Origin: Pseudomonas sp. DTU12.3 | GTDB lineage: Bacteria > Pseudomonadota > Gammaproteobacteria > Pseudomonadales > Pseudomonadaceae | NCBI RefSeq assembly: GCF_004124275.1 | Contig: NZ_CP027218.1 | Location: 4,485,001 to 4,549,000 of the forward strand | Length of the DNA: 64,000 nt | Direction: 5' to 3' | Position numbers and translations under genes: made by a program | Shown: positions 1 to 8,397 of the stretch, one piece after another | How positions within the stretch are numbered: position 1 is the stretch's first letter | How the letters are laid out: each line of letters begins with the position of its first letter | The notes under the pieces: model-generated | Database searches by the model: none | What the model saw: the letters and a program-made list of their open reading frames with translations, nothing else | What the model was told of the DNA's origin: nothing

Positions 1-240
1 CAGCGTTACACGCTGCTGTCAACACCTCTTTTTCTCCGCTTTCGACCGAGAAGATCGAAACGTTAAAAGAGCCAAACATCATCACTCTTTCAACTCCTTC
101 CAGGCTTCGATGATCTGAAGCAAGTCGCTGTCGAAAACTGCATAACTCATTGAATCTCAAGGAGTTTTCCGTTTCGACTGCGCCGGAAGTGGGGCGAATT
201 ATAGACGTCCAGAATCTGCCGTCAACCGTTAATTTCGCTT
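1..240 (-). promoter_or_regulatory. Promoter and leader region of a ribosomal RNA operon reading leftward out of the window
   Basis: On the minus strand TTGACG (220-225) and TATAAT (198-203) are separated by 16 bases and followed by a GC-rich discriminator (TCGCCCCAC), the form expected of a stringently controlled rRNA promoter. About 180 bases further on is a second -35 box TTGACA (17-22) followed by 16 bases to the edge, so its -10 box lies outside. An antitermination boxA-like stretch (GCTCTTTTAAC, minus strand, 62-72) lies between them. The sequence resembles the tandem rrn promoters I know from pseudomonads, so the 16S gene should begin a few hundred bases left of base 1. No rRNA sequence itself is in the window. 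Confidence 0.82.
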
Positions 241-354
241 TTCTATCGATACGTCAGAAAAGCTGCCTATATATAGACGCAACGGCAGCGAATGCGCAAT
301 ATATTGCCCAACAGCTATAAAAATGCCCGCTCCTACCTTGGATGATGCCTAGTA

Positions 355-1242
355 ATGAATGACCAGCCTCGCTCCCTTGCCTCCATGCTGTTTCCGGTTG
401 GCCTGCTATTAATAGCCATGGCATCCATCCAGTCCGGAGCCTCTCTGGCAAAAAGCATGTTCCCGGTCGTAGGCGCACAAGGAACTACAACACTTCGGCT
501 GATCTTTGCCAGCGTGATCATGCTGATTTTGCTGCGTCCATGGCGCGCCAGGCTCACAGCTAAATCCCTGCGGACGGTGATCGTTTACGGGATGGCGCTG
601 GGCGGCATGAACTTCCTCTTCTATATGTCCCTGCGCACCGTTCCTCTGGGAATCGCCGTGGCCCTGGAATTCACCGGGCCATTGGCCGTTGCCATTTATG
701 CGTCGCGGCGTGCCATCGACTTTCTCTGGATCGCCCTGGCCGCAGCCGGACTGATGCTGTTGATACCTATCGGGGCAACGACTGCCGGGATCGATCTGGT
801 GGGCGCTGGTTATGCACTGGGCGCCGGCGTTTGCTGGGCACTGTACATTCTGTTCGGGCAGAAGGCCGGCGCAGACAATGGCGTAACGACTGCGGCGCTG
901 GGCGTAATGATCGCAGCGCTGTTCGTGGCGCCCATTGGCATTGTGCATGCCGGCGCTGCACTGCTGACGCCCTCGTTGATTCCGATTGCCATCGGCGTCG
1001 CGATTCTCTCTACCGCCCTACCCTACACCCTGGAAATGGTCGCCCTGACTCGCATGCCCGCGCGCACCTTCGGCACACTGATGAGCATCGAGCCGGCATT
1101 CGGCGCCCTGTCAGGTCTGTTTTTTCTCCAGGAATACCTGTCGCTGTCACAATGGATGGCGATCATGTGCATTATTCTGGCTTCTGTCGGGGCGACCCTG
1201 ACCATGGGCAGCAACGCGAAGCCCGCCATCGCGGCAGATTGA
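355..1242 (+). CDS. rhtA: Threonine/homoserine exporter RhtA (EamA/DMT family)
   Basis: Inner-membrane exporter of 295 residues with the ten hydrophobic helices and two EamA repeats of the drug/metabolite transporter superfamily. Stretches such as MASIQSGASLAKS near the N terminus, GIAVALEFTGPLAVA around residue 100 and the late ALPYTLEMVALTR and RTFGTLMSIEP segments match E. coli RhtA closely as I remember it, and the length is the same. Expected to expel threonine, homoserine and related amino acids. The gene stands alone, diverging from the rRNA operon. The Shine-Dalgarno sequence is weak. No regulator is adjacent. Confidence 0.88.
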   Translation: MNDQPRSLASMLFPVGLLLIAMASIQSGASLAKSMFPVVGAQGTTTLRLIFASVIMLILLRPWRARLTAKSLRTVIVYGMALGGMNFLFYMSLRTVPLGIAVALEFTGPLAVAIYASRRAIDFLWIALAAAGLMLLIPIGATTAGIDLVGAGYALGAGVCWALYILFGQKAGADNGVTTAALGVMIAALFVAPIGIVHAGAALLTPSLIPIAIGVAILSTALPYTLEMVALTRMPARTFGTLMSIEPAFGALSGLFFLQEYLSLSQWMAIMCIILASVGATLTMGSNAKPAIAAD

Positions 1243-1412
1243 AACAGGATTTGACCGGGGTCTGGTAATTGGCGCTCATTTAGGCCATGTTTAGATCCCG
1301 TAACCCATCGCCAGACATGGATTTTTTCGCAAAGGGACGTAGAAACGCTGCAGAAGCGAGCGAACACAGGCAGACCCGAGCATCAGACTCGCGGCCGCTA
1401 TTAAGGACGGTA

Positions 1413-1694
1413 ATGAAACGAATTTTGATACTGATCGCCGTACTGGCGATTGCGGGTTGTGCTGCGACTTCGGAAACCCAGGTCAAACGCGGCAAGAAGG
1501 GTTTGCATATCAACTGTTCAGGACTCTCGTCCTCTTGGGACAAGTGCTACACCAGTGCCGCCAATTCCTGCGCGCCAAAGGGTTACAAGGTCATTGCCAA
1601 ATCCGGCGATGCCGTCGAGGAGCCGGGTGATTATCCGTTCGGCCTGAATCCCGCCGGCTACACCAGCCGCAGCATGATCGTCATCTGCAAATGA
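1413..1694 (+). CDS. Small predicted lipoprotein, function unknown
   Basis: A 93-residue protein starting MKRILILIAVLAIAGC: a basic start, a hydrophobic core and a lipobox (IAGC) with the lipidated cysteine at residue 16. The mature part contains four further cysteines (in NCSG, KCYT, SCAP and the C-terminal ICK), suggesting disulfides in the periplasm. ATG 1413 was chosen over an upstream in-frame ATG at 1287 because AAGGACGG lies just before it and the signal peptide starts there. The stop is only 9 bases from the stop of the convergent TetR gene. No family is recognised. Confidence 0.75.
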   Translation: MKRILILIAVLAIAGCAATSETQVKRGKKGLHINCSGLSSSWDKCYTSAANSCAPKGYKVIAKSGDAVEEPGDYPFGLNPAGYTSRSMIVICK

Positions 1695-1703
1695 CCCTCC
1701 GCC

Positions 1704-2273
1704 CTACTCCGCTCGCTGAACTGCGAGCTGACGGGCGATCTCTTCGTGACTGGATTTCAACACGGTGCGCTGGACGTCCGGTGTCGCCAACATCCGCGCA
1801 ACCACCAAAGCACCGACGCATTGCGACAGTATCGCCCACGCCAGGCTCTCGCTTTGCAGTATCTGCGCCCAACTCTCCTGAAGACGGCAAATCCAGATTT
1901 CTGCCTGCTCGCGCACCTGCACATCCGAGCGGGCAATCTCCGCCCCCAATGTCGGCAACGCACACCCCGACTCAGGCTGCTCGACATGCGCCATGCTCAG
2001 GTATTGCTTGAGACAACGCTCCAGCCGCTCGCGGTCTTCATTGCCTTGCCCGCTCAGGCGCTCAAGGCTTTGCCCGAGCTCACGTTCGACGATGGCAGAG
2101 AACAAAGCATCCTTTGAGGAAAAGTGGCTGTAAAACGCTGCACCACTCAGCCCGATGGCTTTCATCAGCCCATCCACCCCTACCGTGGAAAACCCCGAGC
2201 GCTTTGCCGACAACGCACTGCTTTGCAGCAATCGTTCGCGGGTTTCCAACTTGTGACCGGCCGAATAACGCAT
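1704..2273 (-). CDS. TetR family transcriptional repressor
   Basis: A 189-residue protein with an N-terminal helix-turn-helix (residues about 10-60, VGVDGLMKAIGLSGAAFYSHFSSKDALF) typical of TetR regulators, and a ligand-binding C-terminal part with a QPESGCALPTL segment seen in many TetR_C family members. The start at MRYSAGHKLETRERLL is preferred over one 16 codons upstream because AGGG lies in front of it. It diverges from an SDR gene and shares with it a 90-base intergenic region containing nested palindromes, so it probably represses that SDR/isomerase pair and itself. The inducer is unknown. Confidence 0.85.
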   Translation of the reverse strand: MRYSAGHKLETRERLLQSSALSAKRSGFSTVGVDGLMKAIGLSGAAFYSHFSSKDALFSAIVERELGQSLERLSGQGNEDRERLERCLKQYLSMAHVEQPESGCALPTLGAEIARSDVQVREQAEIWICRLQESWAQILQSESLAWAILSQCVGALVVARMLATPDVQRTVLKSSHEEIARQLAVQRAE

Positions 2274-2320
2274 GTGTTTACCCTGTAATTCACCGCCTTG
2301 ACGTTGTTCGGATCCTAGCA

Positions 2321-2348
2321 TAACGTTCGTTAACTAAACGATCGTTAA
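2321..2348. promoter_or_regulatory. Probable TetR operator with nested palindromes
   Basis: TAACGTTCGTTA (2321-2332) and AACGATCGTT (2337-2346) are successive inverted repeats built on the same AACG/CGTT half-site, between the divergent tetR and SDR genes and directly upstream of the SDR ribosome-binding site (AAAAGGA). This is the usual place and form of a TetR-family autoregulatory operator. Binding is inferred. Confidence 0.65.
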
Positions 2349-2363
2349 CCAAAAGGATTCACC

Positions 2364-3092
2364 ATGAATAACAACAAGGTCGTACTGGTGGTCGGTGCAG
2401 GCGACGCCACGGGCGGTGCAATTGCCAAGCGTTTTGCCCATGAAGGTTTTGTCGCCTGTGTCACTCGACGCAGCGCCGACAAACTCCAGCCGCTGGTAGA
2501 CGCGATCAAGGCCGAAGGCGGCGAGGCTCACGGCTTTGCCTGCGATGCGCGCAAGGAAGAGGACGTCATTGCCCTGATTGAGGACATCGAAACCCGCCTC
2601 GGCCCGATTGAGGCATTCGTCTTCAATATCGGCGCCAACGTACCCTGCAGCATCCTCGAAGAGACCGCGCGCAAGTACTTCAAGATTTGGGAGATGGCCT
2701 GTTTCTCCGGTTTCCTCAATGCCCGCGAAGTGGCCAAGCGCATGGTCACTCGTCAGCGCGGCACAATATTGTTCACCGGCGCCACCGCCGGTCTTCGCGG
2801 CGCGTCGGGATTTGCCGCATTCGCCGGCGCCAAACACGGTATCCGCGCACTGGCGCAAAGCATGGCGCGAGAATTGGGGCCGATGAATATCCACGTCGCC
2901 CATGTGGTGGTCGATGGCGCAATCGATACCGACTTCATCCGTAACAGTTTTCCCGAGAAATACGCCACCAAGGATCAGGACGGTATTCTCGACCCCGAGC
3001 ATATCGCCGAGAACTATTGGTATCTGCACAGCCAGCCACGGGATGCGTGGACCTTTGAGCTGGATCTGCGCCCATGGAATGAACGCTGGTAA
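2364..3092 (+). CDS. Short-chain dehydrogenase/reductase family protein with Phe in place of the catalytic Tyr
   Basis: A 242-residue Rossmann-fold protein. The nucleotide-binding loop is VVGAGDATGGAIAKRF instead of the standard TGxxxGIG. In the active site the YxxxK motif reads FAGAK, so Tyr is replaced by Phe while Lys is kept. The classical SDR subgroup called SDR_c10 in the conserved domain collections has exactly these two deviations, so this is a family trait and not a sequencing error. Substrate unknown. RBS AAAAGGA lies 7 bases before the ATG. It is followed after 36 bases by a thioredoxin-fold isomerase gene, and a TetR regulator diverges from it. Confidence 0.85.
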   Translation: MNNNKVVLVVGAGDATGGAIAKRFAHEGFVACVTRRSADKLQPLVDAIKAEGGEAHGFACDARKEEDVIALIEDIETRLGPIEAFVFNIGANVPCSILEETARKYFKIWEMACFSGFLNAREVAKRMVTRQRGTILFTGATAGLRGASGFAAFAGAKHGIRALAQSMARELGPMNIHVAHVVVDGAIDTDFIRNSFPEKYATKDQDGILDPEHIAENYWYLHSQPRDAWTFELDLRPWNERW

Positions 3093-3128
3093 GCCTGCCC
3101 CCATAACAATAAACAGAGAGCCGTGAGC

Positions 3129-3719
3129 ATGAGCAAAACCGTTGAGTTCTACTTTGACCTGGGCAGCCCTGCCACTTACCTGGCCTACACCCAACTGCCA
3201 AGGATCTGCGCTGAAAACGACAGCGCGCTGATCTACATCCCGATGCTGCTCGGTGGTGTTTTCAAAGCCACGGGCAATGCTTCACCGGCGATGATTCCGG
3301 CGAAGGGCCGCTACATGTTTGAGGATCTGGACCGCTACGCCAAACGCTACGGCGTCCCGCTGAAATTCAATCCGCACTTCCCGATCAATACACTGATGCT
3401 GATGCGCGCCGTAACAGGCATGCAACTGCGCCACCCGGAACGCTTCCCGGCATTTATCGATTGCCTGTTCAAGGCACTTTGGGTTGACGGCCGCAGCCTC
3501 GATGAACCGGCAACCGTCGCAGCCGTGCTGACTGAGCACGGTTTTGCTCCAGAGGATGTACTGGCATTGACCAACGACGAGACCGTCAAAGCCGCACTCA
3601 AAGACAACACCGAAACCGCGGTTAAACGCGGTGTTTTCGGCGCACCGAGCATGTTTGTTGGCGGGCAATTGTTCTTCGGCCAGGATCGGCTGGATTTTAT
3701 CGAGGAAGCCTTGCGCTAA
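3129..3719 (+). CDS. DsbA-like thioredoxin-fold protein, 2-hydroxychromene-2-carboxylate isomerase family
   Basis: A 196-residue protein starting EFYFDLGSPATYLAY, the N-terminal signature of the HCCA isomerase / kappa-class glutathione transferase family (DsbA fold without a CxxC). The SP pair near residue 13 corresponds to the glutathione-binding serine region, and FGAPSMFVGGQLFFGQDRLDFIEE near the C terminus is the typical closing motif. Likely a glutathione-dependent isomerase or transferase acting on an aromatic or chromene-like compound together with the upstream SDR. ATG 3129 is preferred over GTG 3123 because the GAGAG Shine-Dalgarno is correctly spaced only for the ATG. Cytoplasmic, no signal peptide. 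Confidence 0.84.
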   Translation: MSKTVEFYFDLGSPATYLAYTQLPRICAENDSALIYIPMLLGGVFKATGNASPAMIPAKGRYMFEDLDRYAKRYGVPLKFNPHFPINTLMLMRAVTGMQLRHPERFPAFIDCLFKALWVDGRSLDEPATVAAVLTEHGFAPEDVLALTNDETVKAALKDNTETAVKRGVFGAPSMFVGGQLFFGQDRLDFIEEALR

Positions 3720-3736
3720 ACCTCGAGTTACCGGCT

Positions 3737-3768
3737 GCCAGGGCGACTCTCAAAAGGGTCGCCCTGGC
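3737..3768. terminator. Hairpin between convergent genes
   Basis: GCCAGGGCGAC (3737-3747) pairs perfectly with GTCGCCCTGGC (3758-3768) around a 10-base loop, between the stops of the isomerase gene and the minus-strand aminopeptidase gene. The T tract is poor, so it may be a bidirectional transcript-end stabiliser more than a strict intrinsic terminator. Confidence 0.6.
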
Positions 3769-3784
3769 GTTGCACGGCAACAGA

Positions 3785-5593
3785 TCAGATCGCTGCAGTG
3801 CGCGTTTCGAGCCACTCCAGCGCCGCGCCGTCAAGCAGCGGGCTCAAGCGTTCGCGTACTTCGGCGTGATAGGCGTTGAACCATTGTTTCTCTTCCTGAC
3901 TGAGCAATGACGGCACCAGGCAACGCGTGTCGATCGGGCACAGCGTCAGGGTTTCGAACTTGAGGAACTCGCCAAACTCGCTGCTGCCGGCCTCGCGGTT
4001 CATCGCCAGGTTCTCGATACGCACGCCCCAACGGCCCGGACGGTAAGTACCCGGTTCGATCGACGTGATCATCCCCACCTGCATCGCAGTCTGCGGCGCC
4101 GGCGCAGCCTGATAGGCAATCACCTGCGGGCCTTCATGGACGTTGAGGAAATAGCCGACGCCGTGACCGGTACCGTGACCGTAATCGACGTTATCCGCCC
4201 AGATCGGCGCACGGGCGATGGCATCAAGCAGCGGCGACAGAATGCCTTTCGGGAAATGCGCCCGGGACAGGGCAATCACACCTTTGAGCACGCGCGTGCA
4301 GTCGCGCTTTTGCTCTTCAGTCGGCGTTCCCACCGGTACCATCCGCGTGATGTCGGTTGTGCCGCCGAGGTATTGACCGCCCGAGTCGATCAGCAACAAA
4401 CCATCGCCCTCGATCACCGCGTGCTCTTCTTCGGTGGCGTGGTAGTGCGGCATTGCGCCATTGGCGTTGAACGCGGCAATGGTGTTGAAACTCAGCGAAA
4501 CATAATCCGGACGACGTTCACGGGCAGCCGTGAGTTTTTCATCGATGGTCAGTTCGGTGATGCGCTCGCGCCCCCAAGCCGATTCCAGCCAGGCGAAGAA
4601 TTCGCACAACGCTGCGCCGTCCTGCTCCATCGCTTTACGGATGTGCCCAGCGTCGGCTTCGCTTTTCTGCGACTTGGCCAACGTGGTCGGGTTCAAGCCC
4701 TCGACCAGTTTCACGCCGCCGTCGAGATTGTCCAGCAAACCACTGGTGACCCGCGCCGGATCGACCAGCAAGCTCGCGCCACCCGGCACGGCCCGCAGCG
4801 CATCAGCCACTTCAGTGTAATCGCGCAGCGTCACGCCATCCTGTTCCAGCACGGCGCGCAGATCAGCGTCAACCTTGCTCAGTGCGACGAACAGCGTGGC
4901 TTGTTGTTGATTGATCAAGGCAAACGAAACAAACACCGGGTTGAACGACACGTCGCCGCCACGCAGGTTGAACAACCAGGCGATGTCGTCGAGGGTGGCG
5001 ATGAAGTGCCAGTCGGCGCCGCGTTCCTGCAGGGTTTCGCGCAGCTTGGCGAGTTTCTCGCCACGGCTGACGGTCGCTTGCGGCGGCAGATGTTGATAGA
5101 TCGCTGCATTCGGCAGGCCCGGGCGATCGCTCCAGACTTCCTGCAACAGATCGATGTCGGTCCGCAGACGTGCACCGCGCGCCTCAAGCTTGCTGCTCAG
5201 TGTGCGTGCCGAAGCCACCGCCATCACGGCGCCATCGACGGCAACGACGCCACCTTGCGGGGTCTGTTCGGCCAGCCAGTCGAGCGGACTCGGTTGACCC
5301 GGTTGTAATTTGACCAGTTCGATGCCGCTGCCTTTGAGTTCCTTGCTTGCCTGTTCCCAGTAACGACTGTCAGCCCAGACACCGGCGAAATCAGCGGTGA
5401 CAATCAGAGTACCGACCGAACCATGGAACCCCGACAGCCATTGCCGCCCCTGCCAGTAACCCGGCAGATATTCCGACAAGTGCGGGTCAGCGGACGGCAC
5501 CAGCAAGGCATGGATGCCTTCGCGGTGCATCAGTTCTCGGGTGTGCGCCAGGCGCTGGGGCACCGATCCTTCGGTCGAGGTCTGGGTACTCAT
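3785..5593 (-). CDS. Xaa-Pro aminopeptidase (M24B), long form
   Basis: A 602-residue metallopeptidase that removes N-terminal residues preceding proline. Two creatinase-type N-terminal domains (about 1-320) precede a pita-bread catalytic domain with the metal ligands visible in order: Asp in LLIDSGGQY, Asp in TTDITRMV, His in GHGTGHGVGYF, Glu in SIEPGTY and Glu in RIENLAM. The length fits the cytosolic three-domain aminopeptidase P1 type and not the ~440-residue PepP. Two ATGs are adjacent; the second (5593) is chosen because AGGAG is only 2 bases from the first. It probably stands alone; a cysteine desulfurase gene lies 57 bases upstream in the same direction. Confidence 0.9.
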   Translation of the reverse strand: MSTQTSTEGSVPQRLAHTRELMHREGIHALLVPSADPHLSEYLPGYWQGRQWLSGFHGSVGTLIVTADFAGVWADSRYWEQASKELKGSGIELVKLQPGQPSPLDWLAEQTPQGGVVAVDGAVMAVASARTLSSKLEARGARLRTDIDLLQEVWSDRPGLPNAAIYQHLPPQATVSRGEKLAKLRETLQERGADWHFIATLDDIAWLFNLRGGDVSFNPVFVSFALINQQQATLFVALSKVDADLRAVLEQDGVTLRDYTEVADALRAVPGGASLLVDPARVTSGLLDNLDGGVKLVEGLNPTTLAKSQKSEADAGHIRKAMEQDGAALCEFFAWLESAWGRERITELTIDEKLTAARERRPDYVSLSFNTIAAFNANGAMPHYHATEEEHAVIEGDGLLLIDSGGQYLGGTTDITRMVPVGTPTEEQKRDCTRVLKGVIALSRAHFPKGILSPLLDAIARAPIWADNVDYGHGTGHGVGYFLNVHEGPQVIAYQAAPAPQTAMQVGMITSIEPGTYRPGRWGVRIENLAMNREAGSSEFGEFLKFETLTLCPIDTRCLVPSLLSQEEKQWFNAYHAEVRERLSPLLDGAALEWLETRTAAI

Positions 5594-5649
5594 CATGTCT
5601 CCTGCTAATCACTTCTTCGTTATTGTTCGTAGCCGTAGATTCGGCTCGT

Positions 5650-6816
5650 TTAAAGCCCGGTCGCCCAGAATGCCGGAGCACTGGCGCAGGCGGTCTTGAT
5701 CAGTTCAACAGCCTTGTCGACGTCTTCGGCGGTGGTAAAACGCCCGAGACTCAAACGGATGGTGCGGCTGGCCAGATGCGCATCGTGCCCGAGGGCCAGC
5801 AGCACATGGGACGGCGCGTTGCTGGCGGAATTGCAGGCCGACGTCGCGGAAAACGCAATCGAGTGACTGAGTGCGGCACTGTTGAATTCGCCTTCGCTGA
5901 ACGTCAGGCTCAGGGTGTGCGCAATGCGCTGTACAGGGCTGCCATTCAGGCGCACGCCCGGCAGGCTCAGCAGTTGCTCAAGCAAGCGCTCGCGCAGGGC
6001 CGCGATGGACTTTTTCTCCTCGTCGAACGCAGCCGCCGCCAAGGCAAACGCTGCGCCCATGCCGGCAATCTGGTGCGTCGCCAAGGTTCCGGAACGCAAG
6101 CCACCTTCGTGACCGCCGCCGTGAATCTGCGCCTGCAAACGCTGTTGCGCGCGCGGGCCGACGTACAACGCGCCGATCCCTTTGGGGCCGTAGAGTTTGT
6201 GTGCCGAGAACGACATCAGATCAACCGGCAACTGCGCCAGATCGATCGCCACCTTGCCGGCGCCTTGAGCGGCATCGACATGGAACAGCGCTTCGCGGCT
6301 GCGCACGACCTCGCCAATCGCCTGAATGTCGTTGAGCGTACCGAGTTCGTTGTTAACCAGCATCAGTGACACCAGAAAGGTGTCCTCGCGCATCGCTTCG
6401 CTGACCGCCTGCGGCGTGATCAGCCCGTCGGCGTCCGGCACCAGATAGGTCACGGCAATACCGGCGTCCTGCAACTGGCGGGCGGTATCGAGGATGGCTT
6501 TGTGTTCGATCTGACTGGTGATGATGTGGCCGCCAGGCACACCGCGCGCCTGCGCCACGCCCTTGAGGGCGAGGTTGTTGGACTCGGTCGCACCGGACGT
6601 CCAGACAATCTGCTCGGCACTGGCACCGACCAGCTCGGCGACTTGCCGCCGGGCCAGTTCGACTGTCTGCCGGGCCTGCTGGCCGAAGGCGTGGGAGCTG
6701 GAGGCCGGGTTGCCGAAGTTACCGTGAAACCCCAGACATTCGATCATCACCTGGATGACCCGCTCGTCCACCGGGGTGGTGGCGGCGTAATCGAAATACA
6801 ACGGACGTGTGTTCAT
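5650..6816 (-). CDS. Cysteine desulfurase family protein (IscS/NifS-like), PLP enzyme
   Basis: A 388-residue class V aminotransferase-fold enzyme, expected to convert cysteine to alanine with persulfide sulfur for Fe-S or thio-cofactor synthesis. The PLP lysine is in SFSAHKLYGPKG, the PLP-stacking region in QIEHKAILDT, and the catalytic cysteine in SATSACNSASNAPSHV, which follows the IscS-like pattern SACTSAS. No iscR, iscU or sufE neighbour is present, so this is a stand-alone paralogue and not the housekeeping isc copy. The 205 bases upstream show no other gene. Confidence 0.88.
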   Translation of the reverse strand: MNTRPLYFDYAATTPVDERVIQVMIECLGFHGNFGNPASSSHAFGQQARQTVELARRQVAELVGASAEQIVWTSGATESNNLALKGVAQARGVPGGHIITSQIEHKAILDTARQLQDAGIAVTYLVPDADGLITPQAVSEAMREDTFLVSLMLVNNELGTLNDIQAIGEVVRSREALFHVDAAQGAGKVAIDLAQLPVDLMSFSAHKLYGPKGIGALYVGPRAQQRLQAQIHGGGHEGGLRSGTLATHQIAGMGAAFALAAAAFDEEKKSIAALRERLLEQLLSLPGVRLNGSPVQRIAHTLSLTFSEGEFNSAALSHSIAFSATSACNSASNAPSHVLLALGHDAHLASRTIRLSLGRFTTAEDVDKAVELIKTACASAPAFWATGL

Positions 6817-7021
6817 AAAAGACTCGCAGAGCGTGTTCCGGGATCAGGAGGCTCGTGTCTGCAAACGGCACCGCGCAGCCTTGTGAGCTGCGCGTCGGTT
6901 CGAGAGCGTCATCAATACCTGATCGGATGCCGTTAAAGAAGAACAACTTCATTTAAAAGTGCGTAGGAACGCTCCTGAAGTCGAGCTTAACAGGCATCGG
7001 GCCGGCGGTTGAAGCAATGCA

Positions 7022-7636
7022 TCAGCTAAAGCTTTCGAGAAGTAACGGATACAGCGAAATCACCAACAACACCGCCATGCCCCAGTTGAACACGCGCAAC
7101 CAGCGCGGCTCCTTCAGGACATTGCGCAACAATGTGCCGCAAGCTGCCCAGAGGCCGACACTCGGCAGGTTGATGATGGCGAACACCGCTGCGATCACCA
7201 GCACATTGGTGAAATAACCCTGCATCGGCGTGTACGTGCTGATAGCACCGATGGCCATGATCCACGCTTTGGGGTTGACCCACTGAAACGCCGCCGCGCC
7301 GAGGTAACTGATCGGCTTGGCTTCGCCTTCAACGCTGTCACCGACAGGTCCCGAGTGGGCGATTTTCCACGCCAGATACAAAAGATAAGCGGCGCCGACG
7401 TAGCGCAGAACTGTATAGAGCAGCGGATATGTCTGAAACACCGCGCCCAGACCGAAGCCCACCGCCACCACCAGCACAAAGAACCCGCAGGTGATGCCGA
7501 GCATGTGAGGAATGGTCCGGTTAAAACCGAAGTTGACACCCGATGCGAGCAACATGGTGTTGTTCGGCCCCGGGGTGATCGAGGTGACAAGGGCAAACAG
7601 GGCAAAGCCCAGCAGCAGATCGAGCGAGAGGTTCAT
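7022..7636 (-). CDS. LysE/RhtB family amino-acid exporter
   Basis: A 204-residue inner-membrane protein with about six hydrophobic helices. The N-terminal SITPGPNNTMLLASGVNFGFNRTIPHMLGI is the hallmark of the LysE/RhtB family, and FQWVNPKAWIMAIGAI matches the conserved central motif. Probable export of an amino acid or derivative; substrate not predictable. The start MNLSLDLLL is preferred over one eight codons upstream because the family begins just before the first helix; no strong Shine-Dalgarno is visible for either. Confidence 0.87.
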   Translation of the reverse strand: MNLSLDLLLGFALFALVTSITPGPNNTMLLASGVNFGFNRTIPHMLGITCGFFVLVVAVGFGLGAVFQTYPLLYTVLRYVGAAYLLYLAWKIAHSGPVGDSVEGEAKPISYLGAAAFQWVNPKAWIMAIGAISTYTPMQGYFTNVLVIAAVFAIINLPSVGLWAACGTLLRNVLKEPRWLRVFNWGMAVLLVISLYPLLLESFS

Positions 7637-7738
7637 GGTGCGGCAATCCATCAGGGTCATTCAGGTGTTGACCCTATCCCACGCAGCCCGGCAAGCCCAC
7701 GGACAGTTAGGCAAAACTTCAAGCGGTACAGTTGGTTT

Positions 7739-8008
7739 TCAGCTGGAGCGACCGTGCAGCTGTACGGCACGTTCGGCGCTCATCTCACCCTGTTTGTCGA
7801 AACCGTATGTCTGCTGTGGCTGACCGAGCAACTGAGCTTTTTTCGAGTGGTATTCGTCGAAGGACAAACCGCTGCGATTCAGTGCCTCCATCGCCAGTTC
7901 ACGGGATTCTTCGGCGCTGTAAGGACGCAATTCCGGAGCGACGTGGCTGGCGCATCCGGCCAGTACAGAGACAGCGAGCAGCAGCGAAACAGTCAGTAAA
8001 TGATTCAT
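7739..8008 (-). CDS. Small predicted lipoprotein, function unknown
   Basis: An 89-residue protein with a signal sequence ending in the lipobox VLAGC; the lipidated cysteine is at residue 19. The mature part is hydrophilic, helical-looking (SAEESRELAMEALNRSGLSFDEYHSKKAQLLG) and ends in QLHGRSS. Probably anchored to the outer membrane because the residues after Cys are Ala-Ser and not Asp. Shine-Dalgarno GGACG precedes the ATG. No domain recognised. Confidence 0.7.
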   Translation of the reverse strand: MNHLLTVSLLLAVSVLAGCASHVAPELRPYSAEESRELAMEALNRSGLSFDEYHSKKAQLLGQPQQTYGFDKQGEMSAERAVQLHGRSS

Positions 8009-8211
8009 GGGAGCGTCCTGGCGAGCAATGTGGGAGTCGATGAAGAAAGGCTACGCCCGCCCACGCTCATGCAGAAATCAACGCTCTCAATAGTGGCTAT
8101 CAGGAATTCAACAGCGACTCCACATATCTCCAAAAGATCTATAAATATCGATTAACGTTCTTTTACGGAATAACAATCAGCCTTTATAAATCCCTTCATG
8201 CGCTCATCACT

Positions 8212-8242
8212 GTTGCTCCAGCAACTGTTGCTCAGCCAACAG
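8212..8242 (+). promoter_or_regulatory. Candidate enhancer sites for a sigma-54 activator upstream of msuE
   Basis: GTTGCTCCAGCAAC (8212-8225) and CTGTTG-N6-CAACAG (8225-8242) are two adjoining dyads sharing GTTG/CAAC half-sites, centred roughly 100-115 bases upstream of the sigma-54 promoter. That is the normal distance for an enhancer-binding protein; SfnR, encoded at the end of the same operon, is the obvious candidate. Confidence 0.5.
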
Positions 8243-8324
8243 CGTTTCAACAAACCGCACCGATACCCACACAGCCGATCGCTGGCGGAACGCTCAACGC
8301 CCCGTAAACCGGGTTCTCCAGGAA

Positions 8325-8341
8325 TTGGTACAGCACTTGCT
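8325..8341 (+). promoter_or_regulatory. Sigma-54 promoter of the msuEDC-sfnR operon
   Basis: TTGGTACAGCACTTGCT matches the sigma-54 consensus YTGGCACGRNNNTTGCW at all but two defined positions, with GG (8327-8328) and GC (8339-8340) exactly 10 bases apart. It lies 57 bases before the msuE start codon. The rest of the 389-base gap 8009-8397 shows only AT-rich sequence, the two dyads described above and no open reading frame I would support. Confidence 0.8.
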
Positions 8342-8397
8342 CCAGTGCAGTGACTTACTCACTGCTCGCTGAGCAACTGTTGAAAAAGGAACTGATC

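Noticed and set aside
6817..7021. Possible small gene between the cysteine desulfurase and LysE genes
   Set aside because: No frame with a convincing start, ribosome-binding site or recognisable product.
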